A stretch of DNA of 5,437 nucleotides from Pseudomonadota bacterium (GTDB taxonomy: Bacteria; Pseudomonadota; Alphaproteobacteria; Rhizobiales; Segnochrobactraceae), in the NCBI GenBank assembly GCA_023442215.1, contig JAEZMP010000226.1, forward strand, positions 1 through 5,437. The letters are read 5' to 3'. The notes beneath the pieces were generated by a model that had not been told where the DNA came from, did no database searches, and was given only the letters and a program-made list of their open reading frames with translations. Below are positions 1-5,407 of the stretch, in pieces. Positions within the stretch are counted from its first letter, which is position 1. The number at the start of each line of letters is the position of its first letter. The position numbers and the translations under genes were made by a program.

Positions 1-774
1 CAGGCCCGGCAGGCCTGCGTCACCGGGATCGTGTGGCAGCCGGACCATGCCACCATCGATCCGCACGGCGACTGGCAGAAGCTCGGGGCCGATACCCTGC
101 TGATCCAGTGGAGCGCCATCGACGGCCAGGCGCTTCTGCCGGTTCCGGGAATGCCCTGGTTCCAGCCGCAACCGAACTGGACGCGGATCGCGGCCGAACC
201 CTGGGCCAAGAAGGTGGTGCTCGGGCTCGCCGGCGACTTCTCGGAAGCCGCCTCCCGCAAGGACGTGGCCGGGCTTGCCGAGACCTCGCGCCGGATCGCG
301 GCCAATGCCCGTGAACTGCCCCTCGACATCGCCGGCTACTACTTTCCCGCCGAGGTCGACCCGACCTGGACCGAGGCGCCGTCGCTCGCGAAGCTGCTCG
401 CACCGCTGCCGCGCCCGCTCTGGATCAGCGTCTACGACGGTCGCAATATCGGCCCCGTCGCGCTGGCGGATTGGCTGGAGACGTGGCTTCCGAAGGATAT
501 CGGTGTGTTCTTCCAGGACGGGGTCGGGGTCTATGCCCGCACGCCCCAGGTTGCCGCCCGCTATGCGGACGTGCTGGCGGCGCGGCTCGGGCGGGAGAGG
601 CTGGCGGTGATCGTGGAAGCCTTCCGTCCAAAGGTCGGCGGCGGCTTCCGCCCGGCGACGCCCGAGGAACTGCGGCCGCAGATCGCCGCCTACGGCGACA
701 CGCCGCGCTTCCTGTTTGACGGGCCGCACTATGTCTCGCCCGCCCTCGTCGCCGCGCTTCCGTGCCGTCCCTGA
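1..774 (+). CDS. DUF4434-like putative TIM-barrel protein, 5' end outside window
   Basis: The frame is open from base 1 to the TGA at 772-774, giving 257 visible residues. A GTG at 31 could start it, but the frame continues upstream without a stop, the residues before it (VTG, then IVWQP) look like the family's first strand, and I see no Shine-Dalgarno sequence, so I treat the gene as cut by the window edge. Recognisable blocks, numbered from the first visible residue, are GIVWQP at 9-14, a LLIQWS strand near 33-38, GYYFPAE with its Glu at 118, WISVYDG near 141-147, FQDGVGV at 171-177 and VIVEAF with a Glu at 206. From memory this order (Q..W strand, YxPxE, QDGVG) matches the DUF4434 family, thought to be glycoside-hydrolase-like barrels. 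The two acidic residues would be catalytic candidates, which is inference. Substrate and localisation are unknown; any signal peptide would lie upstream of the window. It is tail-to-tail with the AraC gene and has no visible link to the reductase cluster. Confidence 0.68.
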   Translation, partial: QARQACVTGIVWQPDHATIDPHGDWQKLGADTLLIQWSAIDGQALLPVPGMPWFQPQPNWTRIAAEPWAKKVVLGLAGDFSEAASRKDVAGLAETSRRIAANARELPLDIAGYYFPAEVDPTWTEAPSLAKLLAPLPRPLWISVYDGRNIGPVALADWLETWLPKDIGVFFQDGVGVYARTPQVAARYADVLAARLGRERLAVIVEAFRPKVGGGFRPATPEELRPQIAAYGDTPRFLFDGPHYVSPALVAALPCRP

Positions 775-820
775 CCGAGTGCGCTCTCGTGGGTCGTTCC
801 ACGGGAAAGCCGATGGGATT

Positions 821-840
821 GCCGGAACGGTGCGTTCGGC
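821..840. terminator. Weak bidirectional terminator candidate between convergent genes
   Basis: GCCGGAACG (821-829), loop GTG and CGTTCGGC (833-840) form an 8-bp stem with one bulged base in the 75-bp gap between two converging genes. No proper T-run follows on either strand (only CTTT at 848-851 on the plus strand), so this is a position-based suggestion. A second small hairpin, CGTGG/CCACG at 788-792 and 799-803, lies beside it and also lacks a T-run. Confidence 0.25.
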
Positions 841-849
841 GGCGCGGCT

Positions 850-1836
850 TTACGTTCTGAGCGGCGTCTTCTGCGCTCTCGCCAGCGCCACCGATGGCCG
901 TTCGTCATATTTCTCGCGGTAGCGCCGTGCGAAGTCGCCCATGTTGCTGAAATATTCCGATGCGATTTCCGACAATGTCGTGCCGGGTTTCGCCTCGAAA
1001 ATGCGGCGCTGGACCTCTTCAAGGCGCCGGTCGTTGATCCACTGTATCGGTGAAAGTCCGGTGGCGGAACGGAAGGAATATTGTAGGCTTCTCGCAGAGA
1101 GACCGCTTATATTCTCCAGCTCCGTCAATGTTATCTTCTCTGTGAGATGCGATTCGATGTAGTCGCAGATCCGTTTTATCTTGTTGTTTGCCGCGATCTG
1201 AACCGGTTCTTCAAGAAGAAGATGTGTATTCGAGGCCAGCATCAGTACGGTGGATCGCAGGATCATATCCGCGAGCCCCATTTGCTCCATCGAAGTGGGG
1301 TCGGTGCCCAAGGCATCCAGCATCGTCATCTGGTTCCGAAACAACTGGTCGAGATCAACGCCACCAACCTTTAGGTTGAGCTGGCGGGGCGTTTCGAAAT
1401 CGATCAGACGCTCCTGCTCCGCTGCGGGTCCGAACATCGCGCGTGCGATCTCCTCCAGCCGCTTCGGCTCCACGTCGATGCCGATCGTCGTGCGCGCCGT
1501 GCTCTCGCCCCGGCAGCCGCCGGGCGGCAGATAGACCGCGCCCTGTTTTTGTCCCCATTCAATCTGCCGGCCCTCGACGTGGGTGATCGTTTGACCGACG
1601 AAGGGTACGAGTACGATTCCGGTCGAGGAGCCTGCGGCCGTGAAATGCATGGGCGTGCTGGCGGCAGCAACGAGGCGTAGGCTACGCGATCTGGCCTCTG
1701 CCAAGGTCAGGCGGAACGACGGGTGAGACTTCGCAGCCCAATACTCCACCTTGGTTGTGCCGGCAGCCGTGAGCTTTTCCGAAATAACGGCCGAATCACG
1801 GAAACGCAGCGATCGGTCTCTTCCAAATGGAAGCAT
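850..1836 (-). CDS. AraC-family transcriptional regulator
   Basis: This 328-residue protein has the usual length and layout of an AraC/XylS activator. The N-terminal half (about 35-210) looks like the AraC-binding-like domain found before many such HTH regions; it includes a beta-rich stretch with VLVPFVGQ near 75-82 and VYLPPGG at 101-107. The C-terminal half carries two helix-turn-helix units: the first about 236-257 (LTELENISGLSARSLQYSF), followed by the typical G-SP linker and an RRLEEVQRR helix, the second about 288-311 (LSEIASEYFSNMGDFARRY), ending in ERPS where the family usually has a G-x-P-S motif. The start at 1836 is supported by a GGAGGT Shine-Dalgarno sequence (complement of 1846-1851) 9 bases upstream. 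The effector is unknown. No gene diverges directly from it; the nearest plausible targets are itself or the reductase operon beyond the repeat. The family call is firm and the regulon is not. Confidence 0.93.
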   Translation of the reverse strand: MLPFGRDRSLRFRDSAVISEKLTAAGTTKVEYWAAKSHPSFRLTLAEARSRSLRLVAAASTPMHFTAAGSSTGIVLVPFVGQTITHVEGRQIEWGQKQGAVYLPPGGCRGESTARTTIGIDVEPKRLEEIARAMFGPAAEQERLIDFETPRQLNLKVGGVDLDQLFRNQMTMLDALGTDPTSMEQMGLADMILRSTVLMLASNTHLLLEEPVQIAANNKIKRICDYIESHLTEKITLTELENISGLSARSLQYSFRSATGLSPIQWINDRRLEEVQRRIFEAKPGTTLSEIASEYFSNMGDFARRYREKYDERPSVALARAQKTPLRT

Positions 1837-1870
1837 TTAGGCGTTACCTCCCCCGCGAGGCATATCTTTA

Positions 1871-1900
1871 ATTATCTGGTTGCCTGCGATTATAAGTCAA
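1871..1900 (-). promoter_or_regulatory. Sigma70-type promoter for the AraC-family gene
   Basis: Read on the minus strand, TTGACT (complement of 1895-1900) and GATAAT (complement of 1871-1876) are separated by 18 bases, matching the -35 and -10 consensus at 5 of 6 positions each. Transcription would begin near 1864, leaving a leader of about 28 bases that contains the GGAGGT ribosome binding site. The surrounding 1860-1930 is clearly more AT-rich than the flanking genes. A perfect TATAAT (complement of 1889-1894) and a perfect TTGACA (complement of 1919-1924) lie just upstream, but they are 24 bases apart and would not form a standard promoter together. Confidence 0.5.
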
Positions 1901-1988
1901 CCCAGCGCTTGTCTTCGCTGTCAATCAATACTCCGTTATGGCCGCGCGCGACATCGCAGAGCGCATGATCCCGCAAAATTGCGACGCC

Positions 1989-2098
1989 TAGAGCCTATCC
2001 CTTTCGGATCAAGCCTGAAAGAGAGGTATAAGCTCAAGCCATTGAATGTGGAGCGATTCTTGTCGATCTGATGATTCCATCAGATCGGAAAGCACTCT
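1989..2098 (+). repeat. Dispersed palindromic repeat, copy 1 (two-hairpin element)
   Basis: This is about 110 bp of intergenic DNA that matches 5292-5407 in the same orientation. The most conserved part is 2049-2093: a GGAGCGATT block, then CGATCTGATG (2064-2073), the loop ATTC and CATCAGATCG (2078-2087), a perfect 10-bp inverted repeat. The left part forms a weaker hairpin with GAGC (1991-1994) against GCTC (2032-2035) and CTTTC (2001-2005) against GAAAG (2017-2021). The outer ends are TAGAGC at the left and GCACTCT at the right, an imperfect terminal inverted repeat that looks decayed compared with copy 2. It encodes nothing. It sits about 90 bp upstream of the AraC promoter. The layout resembles intergenic repeats I recall from Hyphomicrobiales; the exact family is not verified. 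Confidence 0.85.
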
Positions 2099-2477
2099 GG
2101 ACCCCCGCGCCCACGCGTGTCTTTAGCCCGCCAACAGTGGTGAGTGCCATCAAAAGCGTCAAGCCCCAGCCGAGTCGATCCTGCCCCGGGAGCCCGGTAC
2201 AGCAGCGACATCGCCTGGCCTTTTCGCAGTGCAGGCCAACTTGTTTTCCGGGGTCTCTGGTTGCGGCCGTGAGCGCGACAACCCCGCATGGAGGCCGGTC
2301 CTGCGCATCGCTGGCTGCACGGGATCGTCATCGCCATGTGCCCCTATTCCCACGCCTTCAGAGTCAGGACGCCTTGATCAAGCAAGGGCCAGTGGCGAAT
2401 GGCGGAGCGGACATTGCGGACCCTTTTATCAGGCAGATGCGGCGACGCCGGCAGCCGCACGGATGGCCGATGATTAT
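2099..2477. other. Uncoded stretch, possibly decayed gene sequence
   Basis: I find no convincing gene in these 379 bases. Several frames are open on both strands, but they lack family-like motifs and ribosome binding sites and have arginine-, proline- and serine-rich compositions typical of out-of-frame GC-rich DNA. One minus-strand stretch at about 2103-2180 reads as a hydrophobic segment (GWGLTLLMALTTVGGL) with a frame that runs on into repeat copy 1, so it could be a relic of a membrane protein. The hairpin TGCGGC/GCCGCA around 2438-2459 lies downstream of the SDR gene on the minus strand, but no T-run follows it, so it is at best a weak terminator. Confidence 0.4.
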
Positions 2478-3404
2478 TCATGACGGGTGATCGACGGGAG
2501 GCAAACCGGGGTCGATCCCGGTCATCTTCACGGACACGTCCCATAGCCGTCTCGCGAACTGCGGATTCATCGCCTCCTCGGAGGCGACGCCTTCACCTGA
2601 AGGACCTCGCAGCCCAGAAAATCCCGTCGGGCCGTAGTACCCGCCGGGCTTTATCTGCCCGGTCGCTGCGTGCAGCGCGCCCCAGGCACCCATGGCGGGT
2701 TTGGCGAACAGCACGCCGATCAGGGACATCGCGATGTTGCCCCACCAGCTGCCTCGGGCGAGGTTCGATCCGACAAGACCCGGATGGCAGGCTACCGCCG
2801 TGACCGGCGCTCCGGCCGCCCTCAGCCGCCGGTCCAGTTCGAAGACGAACAGAAGGTTCGCGAGTTTGCTGGCGGCATAGCGGGGAAGCCATTTGTAGCT
2901 CTTCTGCGCATTCAGGTCTTCCCAGTCGATTCTCGCGCCCTTGTGCTGCCCGCTGCTCGTGATGACGATGCGCGAGCCGGGCGTTTCCATGAGCTTGGGC
3001 AGCAGCAACGCGGTGAACGCGAAGCAGCCAAGGTGATTGACGCCGAATGTCTGCTCGAAGCCTTGCGCGGTGTGCTTCAGCGTCGGCCCCTGCACGCCGG
3101 CATTGTTGATGAGAACGTCGATGCGTGGCTCCTTGGCGGCGCGTTCGGCCGCCCGTCGCACGCTCGCCAGATCCGCGAGGTCAAGCGGCAGGACCGCGAG
3201 ATCAGCTCCGGGCGTCTTTTGACGAATCCGAGCAATCGCGGCTGTCGCCTTCGCTTCGTCGCGGCAGGCGAGCAACACCCGCGCATGCCGCGCCGCCAGA
3301 GCGCTCGCCACTTCGAAGCCTATGCCCGTATTGGCCCCCGTGACGATGAAGCACTTGCCCGACTGATCGGGCACATCAGCCGTCGTGAACCCCGCGGATG
3401 GCAT
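2478..3404 (-). CDS. Short-chain dehydrogenase/reductase, retinol dehydrogenase/WWOX-like
   Basis: This 308-residue classical SDR has a complete set of active-site motifs. TGANTGIG at 22-29 binds the cofactor, CR at 47-48 at the end of the second strand suggests NADP(H), D75-L76 sits at the adenine pocket, NNAG is at 100-103, N123 is in the VNHLG motif, the catalytic Ser is 150 or 151 (ITSSG), and YAASK at 176-180 gives Tyr176 and Lys180. The length, the early glycine motif and the R-Y-x-x-S-K-L-A-N pattern fit the retinol dehydrogenase/WWOX-like branch, whose bacterial members reduce or oxidise unknown carbonyls and alcohols. The start at 3404 has an AGGAG (complement of 3411-3415) 6 bases upstream. 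It is probably the last gene of the azoR operon, 64 bp after the preceding stop. It should be cytoplasmic; the hydrophobic patch around 226-241 is likely the substrate-loop region, not a proven membrane segment. The substrate is not predictable. Confidence 0.92.
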   Translation of the reverse strand: MPSAGFTTADVPDQSGKCFIVTGANTGIGFEVASALAARHARVLLACRDEAKATAAIARIRQKTPGADLAVLPLDLADLASVRRAAERAAKEPRIDVLINNAGVQGPTLKHTAQGFEQTFGVNHLGCFAFTALLLPKLMETPGSRIVITSSGQHKGARIDWEDLNAQKSYKWLPRYAASKLANLLFVFELDRRLRAAGAPVTAVACHPGLVGSNLARGSWWGNIAMSLIGVLFAKPAMGAWGALHAATGQIKPGGYYGPTGFSGLRGPSGEGVASEEAMNPQFARRLWDVSVKMTGIDPGLPPVDHPS

Positions 3405-3468
3405 AAATTTCTCCTGCCGTTTGAAGGGCGCTTGGGGCTGCCCCGCAAATCGCGGATACCATTGGCCC

Positions 3469-4113
3469 TCAGATCTGATCGGCTATGCCCGGCGCTGCGC
3501 GCACGAACTCCTTGGCTGAGACCTGATCGACCAGGAATTTTGCAAGATTCCCGCGCGACAGCTTGGTGCCGAGCTTCGTCTTGCCGTACCAGCCGACGTC
3601 CACCCGGCCTTTGGCCGGCCCATCCTTGAGGTTGGGTATCCGAACCAGCGTCCAATCGAGGTGGGAGGTGCTCACCAGTGCAGCGGTCGCCTGGATGTCG
3701 TCATAGGCGTTATGAACGATGATCCTGAAGAGAAGGACGAATGCCTGCGACTTGACGTCGAAACCGTCCTTCGGATCACGATAGATGGCCGTGGAGATCT
3801 GAATGAGCCGGCGAACGTTCAACTCCTCCATAACGGAGATGATCGTACTGAGGCCGCGCATGATCGGCCGCTTCTGGCGCGCTTTCAGACTGTTGGGCCC
3901 AAGCGCGCTGATCACCGCGTCTGCGCCCGCGACGCACGCCCTGATCGCTTCGCGATCGTTCAGGCCACCGACGACAACGTCGATCTTGCTGCCAAAGGAC
4001 GAGAGCTTTCCGGCATCGCGCGTGTAGACCGACAGCTCATATCCCTGCCGAAGCGCCTCTTCGATAATGTATCGACCAGTTGGTCCGGTCCCGCCAAAGA
4101 GAGCGATCTTCAT
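3469..4113 (-). CDS. NAD(P)H-binding atypical SDR (NmrA/BVR-B-like)
   Basis: This 214-residue Rossmann-fold protein belongs to the NAD(P)H-binding family of atypical short-chain dehydrogenases, whose members include flavin or biliverdin reductase B-like enzymes and NmrA-like redox sensors. GGTGPTG at 7-13 is the nucleotide-binding glycine motif, and T31-R32 after the second strand suggests NADP(H). The ISALGPN stretch at 68-74 and the DWTLVRIPNL strand at 153-162 are typical of the family, and SRGNLAKFLVDQV at 186-198 resembles the usual C-terminal helix. I chose the ATG at 4113 because the family begins MKIALFGGTG and a purine-rich AAAAAGGCGGA precedes it. The in-frame ATG at 4167 would add 18 polar residues and has no Shine-Dalgarno sequence. 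The gene lies 96 bp after azoR and 64 bp before the SDR gene. A reductase of quinones, flavins or other small electrophiles would suit the context; this is inference. Confidence 0.88.
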   Translation of the reverse strand: MKIALFGGTGPTGRYIIEEALRQGYELSVYTRDAGKLSSFGSKIDVVVGGLNDREAIRACVAGADAVISALGPNSLKARQKRPIMRGLSTIISVMEELNVRRLIQISTAIYRDPKDGFDVKSQAFVLLFRIIVHNAYDDIQATAALVSTSHLDWTLVRIPNLKDGPAKGRVDVGWYGKTKLGTKLSRGNLAKFLVDQVSAKEFVRAAPGIADQI

Positions 4114-4209
4114 CGCATCCGCCTTTTTGTCTTTCTGGCTCGAAGAAATTTCTCTGGCGACTGACATCCATGGTCGCGCTCATGGCATGGGCCGCCGATC
4201 GGCCTGCCT

Positions 4210-4830
4210 TCAGGCGGCCTTTTCCAGGACCGAGCGGACCTGGGCTTCGGTAGCGGCGATGGCCGCCTTGGCCGCCTCTGGTCCGAAGACCGTGCCTTCC
4301 ACGCGGACGATTTCGATGTCGGTCAGACCGATGAAGCCCAAGAGGTGGCGTAGATAACCGGTCTGGAAATCAAAGGGCGCCCAGTCGCCTTCCGAGAAGA
4401 TGCCGCCTGTGGCAGTAACGAGATAGACCTTCTTGCCGGTCAGCAATCCCTGCGGCCTTCCGGCTTCGTTATAATCAAAGGTCACGCGCGGCCAGGTGAT
4501 ATGGTCGAACCAGGCCTTGAGCTGCGACGACAGGCCGAAATTGATCATGCCCGAACCGAGGACGATCACATCGGCGGCCTTCACTTCATCGACGAGTTCC
4601 TGGGCAAGGCCAACTGCCTCGAGCTGCTCGGGGGTGCGTGCCTCGGGCGCCATGGCGCGACCGTGAATATAGGCCAGCCCGATATGCGGCAGCGGGCTGG
4701 TCGCGAGATCGCGCGTCGAAAGGGTGGCGCCCAGGCGAACCTTCAAGCCTTCGGCGATCTCGGTCGCGAAGCGGGTGGACAGACCCTCGGGGCCACGAGG
4801 GCTCGAGGTCACGAGAAGGATGCTGGTCAT
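4210..4830 (-). CDS. azoR: FMN-dependent NADH-azoreductase (AzoR family)
   Basis: This 206-residue flavodoxin-fold protein is very close in length to E. coli AzoR (about 200). Members use FMN and NAD(P)H for two-electron reduction of quinones and azo compounds; protection from quinones is thought to be the physiological role. Visible signatures are the phosphate-binding loop TSSPRGPEGLST (8-19), RDLA at 40-43, LIS-like strand VIVLGSGMINFG (88-99) for the isoalloxazine-contacting MxNF motif, QLKAWFDH (103-110), LLTGKKVYLVTATGG (129-143) and YLRHLLGFIGL (159-169). The family motif MYNF is MINF here. I chose the ATG at 4830 because it aligns with the family N-terminus and has GGAG (complement of 4836-4839) 5 bases upstream. 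An in-frame ATG at 4923 would add 31 residues and would overlap the start of the divergent regulator. It is the first gene of the likely three-gene operon, divergent from an HxlR-type regulator that probably controls it. It should be cytoplasmic and dimeric. Confidence 0.94.
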   Translation of the reverse strand: MTSILLVTSSPRGPEGLSTRFATEIAEGLKVRLGATLSTRDLATSPLPHIGLAYIHGRAMAPEARTPEQLEAVGLAQELVDEVKAADVIVLGSGMINFGLSSQLKAWFDHITWPRVTFDYNEAGRPQGLLTGKKVYLVTATGGIFSEGDWAPFDFQTGYLRHLLGFIGLTDIEIVRVEGTVFGPEAAKAAIAATEAQVRSVLEKAA

Positions 4831-4852
4831 GGTTGCTCCAAGGGGGGCAGGG

Positions 4853-4887
4853 CGGTAAATTATTGTTACCGACACTATTATGGTGAC
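4853..4887. promoter_or_regulatory. Candidate HxlR-type operator: GGTRA half-sites
   Basis: CGGTAA (4853-4858) and TTACCG (4866-4871) form a perfect inverted repeat with a 7-base AT-rich spacer. A third related half-site, GGTGAC (4882-4887), pairs with GTTACC (4865-4870) with one mismatch across 11 bases. These lie in the 86-bp gap between the divergent azoR and HxlR genes and overlap the predicted -10 elements and start sites of both. Winged-helix HxlR dimers bind symmetric sites in such positions, so this is the best operator candidate. The sequence does not match the YodB consensus I know (TACT-N7-AGTA), so the assignment rests on symmetry and location. Confidence 0.45.
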
Positions 4888-4904
4888 TGCCGAAATCCCC
4901 GCAA
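4876..4904. promoter_or_regulatory. Back-to-back promoters of azoR operon and HxlR gene
   Basis: On the minus strand, TTGCGG (complement of 4899-4904) and CATAAT (complement of 4877-4882), 16 bases apart, could drive azoR with a start near 4870 and a leader of about 40 bases. On the plus strand, TATTAT at 4876-4881 is a good -10 for the HxlR gene, with a start near 4888, but its -35 region (4853-4858) is poor. The two -10 hexamers occupy almost the same bases on opposite strands, so the two promoters probably could not be occupied together. Confidence 0.38.
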
Positions 4905-4916
4905 GAAGGCACTCCG

Positions 4917-5294
4917 ATGACACTAGGTGACATTGATTTTCCCACCCCCACCCACGGCGACGACTGCCGGGTGGTTCGGGAAATTCTCGATCTCGTCGGC
5001 GACAAATGGACCCTGTACATCATCGCGACGCTCAGAAATGGCCCCGTCCGATTCAACGAGCTGCGCCGCCAGATCGACGGCATATCCCAACGGATGCTGA
5101 CGATTAACTTGCGAGGACTGGAGCGTGACGGTTTGGTGAAGCGAACGTTGTTTCCCACCATTCCGCCGCGCGTGGACTACGAATTGACGGAAGTCGGGAG
5201 GACGCTTCTTGCGCCGGTGATGGCTCTCGTAATGTGGGCGGACAGCAATCGGGAGAACATAAAGAATGCCCGCGTACAGTATGACGCAAGCTAG
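4917..5294 (+). CDS. HxlR/DUF24-family redox-sensing transcriptional regulator
   Basis: This 125-residue winged-helix protein has the compact HxlR-family layout. Cys17 sits just before the first helix, at the place of the redox-active cysteine of YodB and HypR. Then come ILDLVGDKWTLYII (23-36) with the DKW signature, RFNELRRQIDGIS (45-57), a recognition helix about 56-69, a wing about 73-92 and YELTEVGRTL (88-97), followed by a dimerisation helix. Only Cys17 is present, so a thiol switch would use intermolecular disulfide formation or direct alkylation. The ATG at 4917 has AGAAGG (4904-4909) 7 bases upstream. Divergence from azoR suggests repression of that operon, and of itself, relieved by quinone-like or other electrophiles, by analogy with YodB and AzoR1 in Bacillus subtilis. 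The stop codon TAG (5292-5294) is the first three bases of repeat copy 2, so the C-terminus may have been shaped by the repeat. Confidence 0.93.
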   Translation: MTLGDIDFPTPTHGDDCRVVREILDLVGDKWTLYIIATLRNGPVRFNELRRQIDGISQRMLTINLRGLERDGLVKRTLFPTIPPRVDYELTEVGRTLLAPVMALVMWADSNRENIKNARVQYDAS

Positions 5295-5407
5295 AGCATA
5301 ACCCGTTAAGATCGAACCGATCTGAACGAAAAGGATATGCTCACGCTTTTGAACCTGGAGCGATTTCTTTTCGATCTGATGATTCCATCAGATCGGAAAG
5401 CGCTCTA
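5292..5407 (+). repeat. Dispersed palindromic repeat, copy 2 (two-hairpin element)
   Basis: This 116-bp element is the better preserved relative of 1989-2098. Its ends are TAGAGC and GCTCTA, a perfect 6-bp terminal inverted repeat. Hairpin 1 pairs GAGCATA (5294-5300) with TATGCTC (5336-5342) and contains an inner GATCG-AAC-CGATC stem (5310-5322). Hairpin 2 pairs GAGCG (5358-5362) with CGCTC (5401-5405), skips a 4-base bulge, then pairs CTTT, a T-G wobble and the perfect 10-bp CGATCTGATG (5372-5381) with CATCAGATCG (5386-5395) around the loop ATTC. It lies directly at the end of the HxlR gene and supplies its stop codon. As RNA it could fold strongly and protect or terminate the transcript, though no T-run follows. 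It has no coding capacity, so if mobile it would need help from elsewhere. Confidence 0.88.

Noticed and set aside
2071..2490. Plus-strand open frame of 139 codons starting inside repeat copy 1
   Set aside because: Its start lies in the loop of a palindromic repeat, there is no ribosome binding site, the composition is out-of-frame-like (Arg, Pro, Ser rich), and its end overlaps the SDR gene's 3' end antisense.
2670..3629. Long plus-strand open frame of 319 codons
   Set aside because: It runs antisense through the SDR gene, whose motifs are complete and in order. Long antisense frames are expected in GC-rich DNA, and this one shows no family motifs.
4194..4203. Perfect palindrome GCCGATCGGC after the azoR stop
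   Set aside because: It has no loop and no T-run, and a 10-bp GC palindrome is not surprising in this composition. It would also separate azoR from its likely operon partners if it terminated transcription.
4501..4920. Plus-strand open frame antisense to azoR
   Set aside because: It is a shadow of the azoreductase coding strand and has no recognisable domain or start signal.
4831..4923. Upstream extension of azoR to the ATG at 4923
   Set aside because: The 31 extra residues would cover the divergent promoter and overlap the regulator start. The family N-terminus and a GGAG site both favour 4830.
1989..5407. Repeat pair as CRISPR repeats or phage attachment sites
   Set aside because: There are only two copies 3.3 kb apart, with no spacers, Cas genes, integrase or tRNA gene. 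The internal palindromes fit a dispersed intergenic repeat better.
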